A stretch of 64,000 nt of DNA from contig MWYY01000072.1 of the NCBI GenBank assembly GCA_002050355.1, positions 25,292 through 89,291 of the forward strand. The letters are read 5' to 3'. The notes under the pieces are model-generated. The model saw nothing but the letters and a program-made list of their open reading frames with translations, was not told the DNA's origin and did no database searches. A program made the translations under genes and the position numbers. Below are positions 35,481 through 44,463 of the stretch, piece after piece (the stretch's first letter is position 1; each line of letters opens with the position of its first letter). This DNA comes from Acidobacteria bacterium 28-9 (GTDB lineage Bacteria > Acidobacteriota > Blastocatellia > Pyrinomonadales > Pyrinomonadaceae).

Positions 35481-36791
35481 TTAAGCATCGCTCAAAATTT
35501 CTTCGCGCGCGTGAAGATTTATATTTGCACGCCGCGTTCTTAAAAACCACAAAACGCCCGCGCTCGCCGACAAAATTCCCGAAATTACGGTCAGCGTTTG
35601 CGGGGAAATATAAAACATCATACCGCTCGAAAAATAGCTCGACAAACCGAAAACGGTCATTTCCGCGCCTCTGTCCAATGTTGATATTCGCCCGCGAATA
35701 TAATCAGGCAGACTGCGCTGAAACATCGTTTCCTGCACGGCGTATTCCACGCCGACAATAGCACGAGAAACAAAACAGAAAATCATAAAAAGCCACAAAC
35801 TCGGCATAAAACCGGCGATTGCGAACAAAACGCCGTGAACGATTAAAGTCCAGACGATAAACGGGCTGTTCAAATTTCTGCGGTCGAGATAAATCGAAAC
35901 TCGATGAGCAATCATCATTCCCAGAAACAAACCGAAACCGCTCGCCGTCCACAGAAAAGCGACGGCTATATCGGGATTCCAGTTTTCTCTTTCGGCAAAA
36001 ACGATTCCGCCCATCCGTTCGAAAATGACGTTTATCGCGCCGCCGCCCGTCGCCCAAATAATATTCATCAAAAGAATCGTCAAGGCGAAATGATTTTGTA
36101 TCGTGTAGCGAAAACCTTCTTTTAACTCGGTTAGAAAAGACGCTCTTTTTTCTCGATTTGTCTCATAATTTGTAATCGGCAATTCGTAATTCTCCTCCTC
36201 CCGCGTCGCTTCTTCGGGAATCAGCCACACGGAAAACGCCGACGCCAGAAACGAAGCCGCGTTAATCAGAAAAGCGACTTTGTAGCCGAAAACCGCCGCC
36301 GCCCAGCCGCCGAGTGCCGAACCGATTGCCATCAGCAGAAATCGGGTCGAAAATATCAATGCCGTTCCCGCCAGTAATCCTTCTCGTCCGGTCAGATTCG
36401 GAGTCGTCGCATTTTTCGCGCCATCGAAAAACGCACCGCACGTCGAAAGCAAAGCCGTTGCCAGATATGCAATCCAGAGGTTTTCCGCATCCGAAACAAA
36501 CAAAAACATCAACGCGACAAAAACGCGCATTAAATCCGAGACAATCATCACCGTCCGCCGCGAAAATCGGTCAACAAAAGTTCCGGCAATCGGCGACAAA
36601 AACGCAAACGGCAAGAGGCGCGCGGCAAATAAAATTCCAGCCGCCCGCGGTGAAGCGTCCGAGACGACGCGCACCAAACCCAAACCGGCAATAAAATTAA
36701 ACCAGTTGCCGAGTTCGGAGATAAACTGCCCCCAAAGCAGATTTCTAAAATTGCGATTGCCGCGAATCAATTGCCAATAAGTCAGATTCAT
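35481..36791 (-). CDS. MFS transporter with a repeat-encoded cytoplasmic linker
   Basis: 436 residues, 12 TM helices, EntS/MFS_3-like: FRNLLWGQFISELGNWFNFIAG at the start and FVDRFSRRTVMIVSDLMRV in the 2-3 loop. Substrate unknown. The central loop after TM6 contains ENYELPITNYETN, encoded by interspersed repeat units (36163-36194), apparently inserted without breaking frame. An upstream hairpin repeat occupies the promoter side. Confidence 0.88.
   Translation of the reverse strand: MNLTYWQLIRGNRNFRNLLWGQFISELGNWFNFIAGLGLVRVVSDASPRAAGILFAARLLPFAFLSPIAGTFVDRFSRRTVMIVSDLMRVFVALMFLFVSDAENLWIAYLATALLSTCGAFFDGAKNATTPNLTGREGLLAGTALIFSTRFLLMAIGSALGGWAAAVFGYKVAFLINAASFLASAFSVWLIPEEATREEENYELPITNYETNREKRASFLTELKEGFRYTIQNHFALTILLMNIIWATGGGAINVIFERMGGIVFAERENWNPDIAVAFLWTASGFGLFLGMMIAHRVSIYLDRRNLNSPFIVWTLIVHGVLFAIAGFMPSLWLFMIFCFVSRAIVGVEYAVQETMFQRSLPDYIRGRISTLDRGAEMTVFGLSSYFSSGMMFYISPQTLTVISGILSASAGVLWFLRTRRANINLHAREEILSDA
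36163..36194. repeat. Interspersed repeat inside the MFS gene
   Basis: Units of the type AATTTGTAATCGGCAATTCGTAATTC occur as two near copies (AATTTGTAAT, AATTCGTAAT) and translate to NYELPITNYE in the linker. Confidence 0.7.
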
Positions 36792-36802
36792 AAACGGTTA
36801 TC

Positions 36803-36873
36803 AGTAGTCGGTAGTCAGTTTCAGTAAAAATCAGTTTCTCTGGCTGATTACTGACAACCGACTACCGACTACT
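36803..36873. repeat. Hairpin repeat (GTAGTCG units)
   Basis: The arms AGTAGTCGGTAGTC (36803-36816) and GACTACCGACTACT (36860-36873) are perfect reverse complements, each made of duplicated GTAGTCG units, upstream of the MFS start. Confidence 0.85.
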
Positions 36874-36906
36874 AAAAAAGCCGTCAGGCTCGAAAACCTA
36901 ACGGCT
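36874..36906 (-). terminator. Intrinsic terminator of enoyl-CoA hydratase gene
   Basis: On the minus strand AGCCGTTAGG/CCTGACGGCT closes a hairpin followed by six T, 26 bp after the enoyl-CoA hydratase stop. Confidence 0.85.
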
Positions 36907-36931
36907 TGTGCCTAAGCGATAAAATAAATTT

Positions 36932-37726
36932 TCAAGTCCCCGTAAAATCCGGCTGGCGTTTTTCAAAAAATGCCTGCACGCCTTCACGAAAATCGTTTGA
37001 TTTGCCCGATTCGATTTGCGAGGCGTGTTCTAAATCGAGTTGCTGCGCCAGATTGTTTGAAAACGAAGCGTTGAGCATTCGCTTTATTCGTCCGATTGAA
37101 GCGGTCGGCGCGAGCGCGAGTTTTTGCGCCATTTTTGTTGCTTCTTCCATTAAATTTTCTGCCGAAACTACGCGATTTATCATTCCGATTTGCAAGGCGC
37201 GTTCCGCCGTCAAAGCGTCACCCGTCATAAACAGCTCTGCCGCGAGCTTTTCGCCGACGGCGCGCGGCAAAAAGAAACTTCCGCCGCAATCGGGCGAAAG
37301 TCCGATTTTCACAAACGCTTCGTTAAACGTCGCATCCTTCGCAGCAAAAACAATATCGCAAGCCAGAGCGAAGTTTGTTCCCGCGCCCGCGCAAACGTCC
37401 TGCACAGCCGCCACAAACGGAATCGGCGTCTCACGAATCAGTAAAATTACATCGTGCAAAGCCTTTAACGGTTCTTCTAAAAACGCTTCGATTTTGCCTG
37501 TTCTTTGCCATAACTGCTGCATCTCACGCAAATCGCCGCCCGAACAAAATGCGCGTCCCGCACCGGTTAAAATCACGGCGCGTGCATTTTCGTCAATTGC
37601 TTTTCCAATCGCTTCGCCTAAATCTTTTGTCAACTGTAAGGACAAAGCGTTCAGCGCCTCTGGACGATTCATAGTGATAATCGCCATCGCATCGCGCAGT
37701 TCAAATTGGACGGTTTCAAACGTCAT
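36932..37726 (-). CDS. Enoyl-CoA hydratase/isomerase family protein
   Basis: 264 residues of the crotonase fold: LRDAMAIITMNRPEALNALS, oxyanion-hole GAGRAFCSGGDLREMQ and PFVAAVQDVCAGAGTNFALACD, and ATFNEAFVKIGLSPDCGGSF. Asp at LSPDCG and absence of the second usual Glu in the first motif resemble PaaG-type isomerases. It likely serves fatty-acid or aromatic-acid degradation. Single-gene unit with its own terminator. Confidence 0.9.
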   Translation of the reverse strand: MTFETVQFELRDAMAIITMNRPEALNALSLQLTKDLGEAIGKAIDENARAVILTGAGRAFCSGGDLREMQQLWQRTGKIEAFLEEPLKALHDVILLIRETPIPFVAAVQDVCAGAGTNFALACDIVFAAKDATFNEAFVKIGLSPDCGGSFFLPRAVGEKLAAELFMTGDALTAERALQIGMINRVVSAENLMEEATKMAQKLALAPTASIGRIKRMLNASFSNNLAQQLDLEHASQIESGKSNDFREGVQAFFEKRQPDFTGT

Positions 37727-37748
37727 AAATTAATTTTACAGCCCGGTT

Positions 37749-38018
37749 TTATTTTTCGTCGTCTGAGTTTTCGGTTACGCTCGGCGGCTGTCGTTGAAAA
37801 TCCAGATGTTGTTGTTTGTCTTCTTCGGAAAAATCAATCAAAAACTGCAAATTGCCGCAGTGAATACAGCCGTAAGACTGAATTTCGCGTCCGCCCATTG
37901 CGAACATTTTCTTGAAAGCGGACGTTTCTTCAGGAATAAAGCCGGTGCTTCCGCCGCCCGCCGTATCATAAATCGTGCCTTTTATCAGGTTTTCGCTTCC
38001 GCAGATATTACAAATCAT
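37749..38018 (-). CDS. Small zinc-ribbon-like protein
   Basis: 89 residues with two knuckles (CNICGSEN at the start, GCIHCGNLQFL near residue 50) enclosing a Gly/Ser-rich loop, then an acidic C-terminus. Probably structural zinc. No assigned function. It lies 22 bp upstream of the enoyl-CoA hydratase gene and downstream of another zinc-ribbon gene on the same strand. Confidence 0.65.
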   Translation of the reverse strand: MICNICGSENLIKGTIYDTAGGGSTGFIPEETSAFKKMFAMGGREIQSYGCIHCGNLQFLIDFSEEDKQQHLDFQRQPPSVTENSDDEK

Positions 38019-38042
38019 TTTTCTATCGTTTATAAAAAACAG

Positions 38043-38324
38043 CTACGCAAATCTAACTTTTGAACGATTTGCCTGATGACAATCTTTGCACAAAACCGAG
38101 CGACCGGTTTTCGGCTGAAATGGAACGTGGTCGTGTTTACCGCAGTGGTCACAGACGATTTCAAATCGCTGCGGCGCATTTGCTCCGCTTGCAGCATTCT
38201 TTGAGCTACACTTCGGACATCGCTGCGGCGGCGGCATATTACGCTGGTAAAAAATTTCCTGTTCCTTTTCGCTAAAAACGAAGTTTTCGCGGCACTGCAC
38301 GCACGGAATTTCCACGTCGGGCAT
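38043..38324 (-). CDS. Zinc-ribbon domain protein (CxxC pairs, VPFxP motif)
   Basis: 93 residues with four CxxC knuckles: CVQCRENFVFSEKEQEIFYQ, RCPKCSSKN, CDHCGKHDHVPFQP, LCKDCHQ. The CDHCG...VPFxP...VLCKDC arrangement is typical of a widespread small zinc-ribbon family, whose role is unknown but is thought to bind nucleic acid. Neighbour of another small zinc protein gene. Confidence 0.78.
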   Translation of the reverse strand: MPDVEIPCVQCRENFVFSEKEQEIFYQRNMPPPQRCPKCSSKNAASGANAPQRFEIVCDHCGKHDHVPFQPKTGRSVLCKDCHQANRSKVRFA

Positions 38325-38510
38325 CGGCTTTCTCTCCTCTTTGGATTGTGCGGCAAGTTTAACAGAAAAATATTAAATGTCGCAACAATTTCAAGGAAGC
38401 AGCGGTGTCATAATCTCCTGCGGCTAAACTATTTGTTTTTTACTTTGTTCAAAGCAATTTTCGAGTTGAATGATTTGTATGACGCGGCGGCGCAACATCT
38501 CTCAAGTCCG

Positions 38511-39389
38511 TTAATAGATACTTTCGTCTTTTCTTTTTGTAAGAATTGCTTCTTTATCCTTATGCAAAGGAGTTAGCAGATTTGTCGTGCTTTCTGTTAC
38601 TGACATTGGCGGTAACTCTGACAATCCACCGGTAGAGAGCTCTGTTGGAAATGGTGAATTCCTGCTCCCGGATGCTATTACTTTTTCCGTCTGTTTGGGG
38701 CTAAACGTGTGGGACAGATGTCTGAACCCCATCACCATTAAAATCAAACTAGGTAATGCCCACATCAATGTAAAAACTGTTGCCGCAGTAAGTTGGTCAA
38801 TTCCTTTTATTGCAATAATGAGAACAAATGTTATTACTGCCAGCGCAAATCCAATCACGCCAATTGAAACATCTCTAGTTCCAGCGTGAGCGTCATTTGT
38901 CAGTTGTAACACCTGCAATTCCGCAGGTTCGCCCAACATCGGCACACCACAGCGGCGGCAAAAGCGCGAATCATCAACCGCTTCTGCACTGCAGGCAGAA
39001 CAGGTGACCGCGCCCTGACGGACAGAAGCAAGAGCGGCAATGGCTTCGGCTTCACGAGTGATGACTACTCGCGCCCCTTTATAATTGAGCGGATAGCCGA
39101 CGTAGTTAAAAGTAACAAGTGTTGCGCCTGTTCCCGCAGGCTTAAGTCGAAAAGTTAGTGTCCTTGCGTAATCAAGAACAGTAGATGTTATTGAACCGTA
39201 ACCTGCCCCGCCGCGTCTCGCCACAAGCGGGTCATCGCTTATGATACGGTAGCCGAGTTTTTCCGCCGCAGAGCCGAGGCGTTCGCGCAAACTCTCAGCA
39301 TCGCCTGCTAAAGTCAACGTCAGATGAAATTCTCCATAAGTCGAAGCAGTAACCCCATCTCCGCTGTCCAACATAAATTCTGCACTCAT
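38511..39389 (-). CDS. Zinc-ribbon and two-TM membrane protein
   Basis: About 292 residues from MSAEFMLDSG. An N-terminal alpha/beta half is followed by a zinc ribbon (CSACSAEAVDDSRFCRRCG, near residue 140), two TM helices (SIGVIGFALAVITFVLIIAI; ATVFTLMWALPSLILMVMG), and a Ser/Thr/Pro-rich C-terminus. Function unknown. Codon use is somewhat more GC-balanced than its neighbours. Confidence 0.7.
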   Translation of the reverse strand: MSAEFMLDSGDGVTASTYGEFHLTLTLAGDAESLRERLGSAAEKLGYRIISDDPLVARRGGAGYGSITSTVLDYARTLTFRLKPAGTGATLVTFNYVGYPLNYKGARVVITREAEAIAALASVRQGAVTCSACSAEAVDDSRFCRRCGVPMLGEPAELQVLQLTNDAHAGTRDVSIGVIGFALAVITFVLIIAIKGIDQLTAATVFTLMWALPSLILMVMGFRHLSHTFSPKQTEKVIASGSRNSPFPTELSTGGLSELPPMSVTESTTNLLTPLHKDKEAILTKRKDESIY

Positions 39390-39529
39390 ATAAAGACTCC
39401 GTAATAGAATTTGTATCAACTTTTGAACAAAATACGTTGCAGGTTGTTATTATGTTCCCTTCTTCTTTTCTCTCAAAAGGGTTTTGTTTTCGAGATTGTT
39501 TTTCAATTATAGCAATAAAAATCAAAACA

Positions 39530-40474
39530 CTATGAGTTTTGCAAAGCCTTGACGTGCGCTTTGACCGATGCGCCGAGCGCGTCGAGATTGTAGCCGCCTT
39601 CGAGACACGAAACTATGCGCCCGCCGCACGCATCCGTCGCCCAATCTTTGACCGTGTGCGTCATCGAAACGAAATCGTCGTCTTCCAATTTTAATTGTCC
39701 AAGCGGGTCTGCGCGGTGCGCGTCGAAACCGGCGGAAACGATTATCAAATCTGGTTTGAAATCGCGGCGAATGTCGTTTATCGCGCTTTCAAACATTCGC
39801 TTTTGCGCCTCGGCTGTGGTCAATGCTTTGACCGGTGTGTTCATCGTAAAACCTTTGCCGCGCCCGAAGCCAGTTTCGCCGCGCGCGCCGCTGCCCGGAT
39901 ACCACGGATATTGGTGCATCGAATAAAAGAAAACGGTCGGGTCGTCAAAGAAAATTCCCTGCGTTCCGTTGCCGTGATGCACGTCCCAATCAACGATTGC
40001 CACGCGCTCAATTTCCTTATATTTATTCTGCGCGTAACGCGCCGCAACCGCCACATTATTAAAAAGACAAAACCCCATCGCGTGTTCGGCGGTCGCGTGA
40101 TGTCCGGGCGGACGAACCGTAACAAAAGCGTTGTCTGCTTCCGCGTTCATTACCGCGTCAACCGCCCGACAAGCGCCGCCCGCGCCGTAAATCGCCGCTT
40201 CAAACGAGTGCATTGAAATAACCGTATCCGCATCGAGCCGTTCCAAACCGTTTTCAAATGCGCCTTCGACACGCTTGAAATGTTCGGGCGTGTGCGCGGC
40301 TTGGATTATTCCTTTAGAAATTTTTTCGGCTTCCATAACGGTTAGAGATTCGTAAGAATCTTTATCGCTTTGAAGCGCGTTCATTATAACCGCGTAACGA
40401 TTTGCCGTTTCGGGATGACCTCCGCCCGTGTCGTGATTTTGAAAAATCGGATGGTGGATTAAAGCTGTTTTCAT
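39530..40474 (-). CDS. Histone deacetylase-family (class II/AcuC-like) amidohydrolase
   Basis: 314 residues. Zinc-dependent deacetylase motifs: TVRPPGHHATAEHAMGFCLF, VAIVDWDVHHGNGTQGIFFD, DLIIVSAGFDAHRADPLGQL and CLEGGYNLDALG. Bacterial members deacetylate polyamines or acetyl-lysine proteins. Cytoplasmic, intact, upstream of which lies a 12-bp hairpin repeat. Confidence 0.93.
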   Translation of the reverse strand: MKTALIHHPIFQNHDTGGGHPETANRYAVIMNALQSDKDSYESLTVMEAEKISKGIIQAAHTPEHFKRVEGAFENGLERLDADTVISMHSFEAAIYGAGGACRAVDAVMNAEADNAFVTVRPPGHHATAEHAMGFCLFNNVAVAARYAQNKYKEIERVAIVDWDVHHGNGTQGIFFDDPTVFFYSMHQYPWYPGSGARGETGFGRGKGFTMNTPVKALTTAEAQKRMFESAINDIRRDFKPDLIIVSAGFDAHRADPLGQLKLEDDDFVSMTHTVKDWATDACGGRIVSCLEGGYNLDALGASVKAHVKALQNS

Positions 40475-40497
40475 ATAGAAGATGATGGATGCCAGAT

Positions 40498-40535
40498 GAT
40501 AGATGTCAGTTCAATACTAATATCTGACATCTATC
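40498..40535. repeat. Hairpin repeat (GATAGATGTCAG units)
   Basis: Perfect 12-bp arms GATAGATGTCAG and CTGACATCTATC with a 14-bp loop. Related GATG/AGATGAT units continue leftwards to 40480. It separates two minus-strand genes. Confidence 0.85.
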
Positions 40536-40537
40536 AA

Positions 40538-41701
40538 CTAAATAAAAGCCGTTTCGTGAAGCAGTTTACCTGTTGCAAATCTCGCCAAACTCAAACACGA
40601 AACGTCTAAAAATTTCGCTTCGCCGTCGAGAATGATTTCCGTAATCGCGCGACCGGCGGCGGGCGAGTGCATTACGCCGTGTCCCGAAAAGCCGTTTGCG
40701 AAATATAAATTTTCGATCGCGCAGCCGCCCAAAATCGCGTGATGGTCGGGCGTGTTTTCGTAAAGTCCGGCGCGGCATCGTTCGCGCACGACTTTTGTTT
40801 CGTATAAAAAAGCGGCGCGATGTTTTGCTCGCTCGTAAACTTTCGGTATGAAAGATTCGTCAAAATTTGTATCGAACGACGGCGTTTCGTCCTGGTCGGG
40901 ATAAGCAAACAAAATTTCCGTAAGCGAATCTTTCGCCGGTCGAAAATGGAAGCCGCTTCCTAAATCAATCACCATCGGCAGATTTTCCTGTAAATTATTT
41001 TCGCTTTTTGCCCAGACGATTTGACGCTTTAGCGGCTCGACGGGCAAATTAATTCCGGCGGTTTGTGCAATCGAACGCGCCCACGCGCCCGCGCACAAAA
41101 CTACGGTTTCACATTCGATTTCGCCTTCGTTTGTCGAAACGGATTTTACTTTGCCGCTTGCGGTTTTGATTGAAAAAACTTCCGTTTCAAACTGAATTTG
41201 CGCGCCATTTTCAATCGCTTTGCGTGTAAAACCTTCGAGAACGCCGAGCGGATTGATAAAACCGTCACGCGCGCCGAATGTTCCGCCGACAATATCGTCG
41301 CAATTTAATCCTCGAACGATTTCCGAAATCGTTTGCGCATCAACAAATTCAACACCTTTAACGCCGAGCGACTTTTGTTTTTCGACGTTTCTTTTTAAAC
41401 GATCGAATTGCGTGTCGTCAGTCGCAAAAAACAAATAGCCGCGCGGCTCGTAACCGCAATCGGTATCGGTTAATTCTTTGAAATTCTCAAAAAGCTCAAT
41501 CGAGTAAAGCGACATTTTTATGTTGATGTCGGTTTCAAATTGAGCGCGAACGCCGCCCGTCGCTTTTCCAGTCGAACCGAAACCCTGCGCTGCTTCGCGT
41601 TCCAAAAGCAAAACGTCTTTCGCGCCGCGCGCTGTCAAATGATAAGCGACGCTCGCGCCTATAACGCCGCCGCCGATGATAATGATTTCAGCATTTTTCA
41701 T
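40538..41701 (-). CDS. FAD-dependent oxidoreductase (DAO/sarcosine-oxidase-like)
   Basis: 387 residues with an N-terminal dinucleotide fold (IIIGGGVIGASVAYHLTARG) and a DAO-type substrate domain (GSTGKATGGVRAQFETDINI; VVLCAGAWARSIAQTAGINL; ending FSGHGVMHSPAAGRAITEII). It oxidises an amino acid or N-methylated amine; the substrate cannot be set. Flanked on both sides by hairpin repeats. Confidence 0.88.
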   Translation of the reverse strand: MKNAEIIIIGGGVIGASVAYHLTARGAKDVLLLEREAAQGFGSTGKATGGVRAQFETDINIKMSLYSIELFENFKELTDTDCGYEPRGYLFFATDDTQFDRLKRNVEKQKSLGVKGVEFVDAQTISEIVRGLNCDDIVGGTFGARDGFINPLGVLEGFTRKAIENGAQIQFETEVFSIKTASGKVKSVSTNEGEIECETVVLCAGAWARSIAQTAGINLPVEPLKRQIVWAKSENNLQENLPMVIDLGSGFHFRPAKDSLTEILFAYPDQDETPSFDTNFDESFIPKVYERAKHRAAFLYETKVVRERCRAGLYENTPDHHAILGGCAIENLYFANGFSGHGVMHSPAAGRAITEIILDGEAKFLDVSCLSLARFATGKLLHETAFI

Positions 41702-41709
41702 AAAATTTA

Positions 41710-41777
41710 GCCACAGAGAACACAGAGTTCATAGAGAGTTTAAAATTGTTCTCTGTGGAATCTGTGTTCTCTGTGGC
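41710..41777. repeat. Hairpin repeat (CACAGAGAA units)
   Basis: Perfect 17-bp arms at 41710-41726 and 41761-41777, built from duplicated CACAGAGAA-type units, fill the gap between the FAD oxidoreductase start and the VOC gene stop. Confidence 0.9.
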
Positions 41778-41782
41778 AAAAA

Positions 41783-42199
41783 TCATTTAGCAAAAACCTG
41801 CGAAAAATCCGCGAACGCCTTGAATTCGAGCGCGTTGCCGCTTGGGTCGAGAAAGAACATCGTCGCCTGCTCGCCGACTTCGCCTTGAAAACGAATTTTC
41901 GGTTCGATGATAAATTCAACGCCTTTTGATTTTAGCTTTTCGGCAAACGATTTAAATTCATCCATCGGCAAAACGATTCCGAAATGCGGTACGGGAACGT
42001 GGTCGGCGTCAACTTCGTTTCTGTGTCGAATGCCGGCGGCTTCGGGCGCGAGATGTGCGACGATTTGATGTCCGAAAAGGTTGAAATCGATCCAATCGGC
42101 GGAGCTTCTGCCTTCTTCGCAACCCAAAACTTCGCCGTAAAATTTTCTCGACGTTTCTAAATCTTTAACCGGAAATGCTAAGTGGAATAAATTGCTCAT
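41783..42199 (-). CDS. VOC-family (glyoxalase/dioxygenase-like) protein
   Basis: 138 residues with two beta-alpha-beta-beta-beta modules: [20 protein letters not shown] and [20 protein letters not shown], ending [20 protein letters not shown], whose terminal Glu is the usual metal ligand. Reaction unknown. The end of the gene abuts a hairpin repeat. Confidence 0.85.
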   Translation of the reverse strand: MSNLFHLAFPVKDLETSRKFYGEVLGCEEGRSSADWIDFNLFGHQIVAHLAPEAAGIRHRNEVDADHVPVPHFGIVLPMDEFKSFAEKLKSKGVEFIIEPKIRFQGEVGEQATMFFLDPSGNALEFKAFADFSQVFAK

Positions 42200-42218
42200 A
42201 ATTTTTAAGGTGAATTAA

Positions 42219-42327
42219 ACCGCAGATGAACGCAGATAAGAAAAATGGTGGATATTGAATGACGAACTAAAGAGTGTTCCTGATATTAATCATTTTTCTT
42301 TTCAATAAATCTGCGTTTATCCGCGGT
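42219..42327. repeat. Hairpin repeat (CGCAGATAAA units)
   Basis: The arms at 42219-42237 and 42309-42327 pair with two mismatches and consist of CGCAGAT(G/A)AA units. They span the gap between the VOC gene start and the DinB gene; the right arm reaches its stop codon. Confidence 0.8.
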
Positions 42328-42800
42328 CAATAACTTTTCATAATTTGCCGCATTGCGCCGAGATGATACGCCGTGTGAACGACGATTGCCATCGCGTCGC
42401 CCACTTTATCGTCGTCCCAATTTTCGATTGATTTAAATGTTCGCGCAACTGTTTCATAATCACGCCGGACATTTTCGCGGAGTAAATTCCACGCATCTTC
42501 ATCGACGGTTTTAATCAGCCAACTTTCGTCCCAATTTACCTTTTCTGTTCTGCCGTTGATAAATTCGACGAGCGCGACTAGACAATGTCGAGCGTGTTCG
42601 AGATGCGCGGCGAGGCTCGCGCCACCGATTGAGCGCGAAGCATTTTCAGCCGAAATTTTCTCAATTGTGTTCAAAACGCCGACTTCGCGGTCGAGATAAT
42701 GACTGCCTTCGGGTGGCGAGCCTTCAAATGTTTCTTTCAAAAGAGCGAAAACGTTATTTGTAAAATCTTCTTTTTTTATCGAATTATTATCTGTGTTCAT
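42327..42800 (-). CDS. DinB-like four-helix protein
   Basis: 157 residues, helical, with the metal-site His pattern of DinB/YfiT proteins (LAAHLEHARHCLVALVEF and VVHTAYHLGAMRQI). The first codons (MNTDNN) come from a repeat unit GAACACAGATAA. A thiol-dependent transferase role is known for some members only. Its start is only about 30 bp from the divergent methyltransferase gene. Confidence 0.75.
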   Translation of the reverse strand: MNTDNNSIKKEDFTNNVFALLKETFEGSPPEGSHYLDREVGVLNTIEKISAENASRSIGGASLAAHLEHARHCLVALVEFINGRTEKVNWDESWLIKTVDEDAWNLLRENVRRDYETVARTFKSIENWDDDKVGDAMAIVVHTAYHLGAMRQIMKSY

Positions 42801-42822
42801 CTGTGTTAATCTGTGGTTTCAA
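42788..42822. repeat. Direct repeats between divergent starts
   Basis: Three ATCTGTG-type units occupy almost the whole spacer between two divergently transcribed genes and supply the left gene's start codon. Confidence 0.75.
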
Positions 42823-42830
42823 ACTTTTTT

Positions 42831-43997
42831 ATGACCGAAAATATCGAAAAGTTTCTCAATGAATTTGCAAAAAGTCTGCACGCGGAAACTTTCGTAAAAA
42901 TGACTTTGGGCAATTATCGCGGAAACGATGCGCATTTGCAAAAATTACTGGTTCGTCTCGTCGAAACAAAAAAAGGCGCGCGCCTTTTCTTTCTTTATCG
43001 CCAGGACACACGAGACACGGCGAAGAATTTTGATTTTGCGGAAGGCGTCGAAAAGGTAAAAGAAGTTTTGGGTAGAGATTTCTTCAGCGGTCATCTTTTC
43101 ACAATCGAAAACGATTTCCAACTCGACATCGGCAAAAAGGGAAAATCGCGTTTAAACGTTGCGAAACCAACCTTTAAAGAGAAGCCGCCGATTGACCACA
43201 ACCGCGAAAAGCAGGTTCTTGTAAATCCGAACAGTTTTTATTTGAAGGCTTTGGGAATTACAACCGACAAAGGCGAAATCCGCGACAAACAGCACGACAA
43301 ATGGAGACAGATAAATAAATTTGTCGAAACACTTGGCAATCTTTTTGATAAATCCGAGCTGAAAGACCGCAAAAGTTTGCGAATTGTCGATATGGGTTCG
43401 GGCAAAGGTTATTTAACGTTTGCCGCTTACGATTATTTCAAAAACACGCGCCGTATAGATGTGAAAATTACGGGCGTTGACACGCGCGAAGGACTTGTCG
43501 AACTCGACAACGACATTGCGGACGCGAGCGAATTTGAGAACTTAAAATTTGTAAAAGGTTACATCAACGATTTTGATTTGCAAGATGTTGATATTTTAGT
43601 TGCGCTTCACGCCTGCAATACGGCGTCGGATGAGGCGATTTTCAAAGGCATTCGCGCGCGCGCCGATTTAATCGTCGTCGCGCCGTGCTGTCATCAGGAA
43701 ATTCGCCCGCAGTTGAAATCGCCGGAAATGTTCAAAAACGTATTTAAACACGGTATAATTCTCGAACGCGAAGCTGAAACTTTAACCGATGGGCTGCGTG
43801 CTCTGCTGCTCGAACGCAGCGGTTACGCGACGCGCATTTTTGAGTTTATCTCAAGCGAACATACGGCAAAAAATAATATGATTGTTGGAACAAAACATAG
43901 GAAAAATGTTGATGTCGAAAGCCTGGACGCCCAAATTCAGGCGATAAAAAGTTTCTACGGAATCGAGCGGCAGCGCCTGGAAAACCTTTTGACTTGA
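42831..43997 (+). CDS. Class I SAM-dependent methyltransferase
   Basis: About 388 residues from MTENIEKF. The N-terminal 180 residues are an unassigned substrate-binding part; the C-terminal half is a Rossmann methyltransferase with motif I LRIVDMGSGKGYLTFAAYDY, acidic loop ITGVDTREGLVELDN, and DILVALHACNTASDEAI followed by VVAPCCHQEIRPQ. This resembles the Methyltransf_32 group whose eukaryotic relatives modify RNA. Substrate is unknown. Confidence 0.82.
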   Translation: MTENIEKFLNEFAKSLHAETFVKMTLGNYRGNDAHLQKLLVRLVETKKGARLFFLYRQDTRDTAKNFDFAEGVEKVKEVLGRDFFSGHLFTIENDFQLDIGKKGKSRLNVAKPTFKEKPPIDHNREKQVLVNPNSFYLKALGITTDKGEIRDKQHDKWRQINKFVETLGNLFDKSELKDRKSLRIVDMGSGKGYLTFAAYDYFKNTRRIDVKITGVDTREGLVELDNDIADASEFENLKFVKGYINDFDLQDVDILVALHACNTASDEAIFKGIRARADLIVVAPCCHQEIRPQLKSPEMFKNVFKHGIILEREAETLTDGLRALLLERSGYATRIFEFISSEHTAKNNMIVGTKHRKNVDVESLDAQIQAIKSFYGIERQRLENLLT

Positions 43998-44072
43998 TTT
44001 TTCATCTGAAAGACACTTATTATAACAGTTTGCTTATTCAACGCAAAAATATACAAGGGGAAATATAAAACA

Positions 44073-44294
44073 ATGAAACCAGAAATTCATCCGAATTACG
44101 AAGAAATCAACGTTGTCTGCGCCTGCGGCAATAACTTTAAAACACGCTCGACGATTAAGGACGATTTGCACGTCGAAATATGCTCCGACTGTCATCCGTT
44201 TTTTACCGGAAAACAAAAATTGATTGACACCGCCGGTCGCGTTGACCGCTTTAACAAACGTTACGCACGCTCCGGCGCGCAAGGCGCAAAATAA
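44073..44294 (+). CDS. rpmE: 50S ribosomal protein L31
   Basis: 73 residues, the zinc-binding type with [11 protein letters not shown] and [21 protein letters not shown] normal-length L31. AAGGGGAAAT precedes the start. Followed by a structured RNA element, then DUF1385 and prfA, a common gene order. Confidence 0.95.
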   Translation: MKPEIHPNYEEINVVCACGNNFKTRSTIKDDLHVEICSDCHPFFTGKQKLIDTAGRVDRFNKRYARSGAQGAK

Positions 44295-44337
44295 AGGTGG
44301 CAAACTTTTTAATCTTTCAGCATTAGCCGAAATAATC

Positions 44338-44418
44338 TAACGCCGACGCTTTCACGCTCCGTTCGCTTTTGGTGTAAAATTTTTACGCCGCGCGAATGGC
44401 GAAAAAAGGTCGGCGTTA
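44338..44418 (+). ncRNA. 81-nt structured RNA element between rpmE and DUF1385 gene
   Basis: Three nested helices: TAACGCCGAC/GTCGGCGTTA (44338-44347/44409-44418), CCGTTCGC/GCGAATGG (44359-44366/44392-44399) and GGTGTAAA/TTTACGCC (from 44371 to 44389). No T-run follows, so it is not a simple terminator. It could be a leader element of the DUF1385-prfA transcript or a stable 3' end of rpmE mRNA. Confidence 0.55.
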
Positions 44419-44463
44419 ATCGTTAAGGCAACACCGTTAGAGAAAGTTTCGTCCGTTAAACTT

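Noticed and set aside
36906..37733. Long plus-strand frame opposite enoyl-CoA hydratase
   Set aside because: The minus-strand frame has all crotonase motifs; the plus frame is Ser/Ala-rich without domain signals.
41710..41777. 17-bp hairpin as ordinary terminator
   Set aside because: No T-run on either strand after the stem and internal unit periodicity; placed with the repeat class instead.
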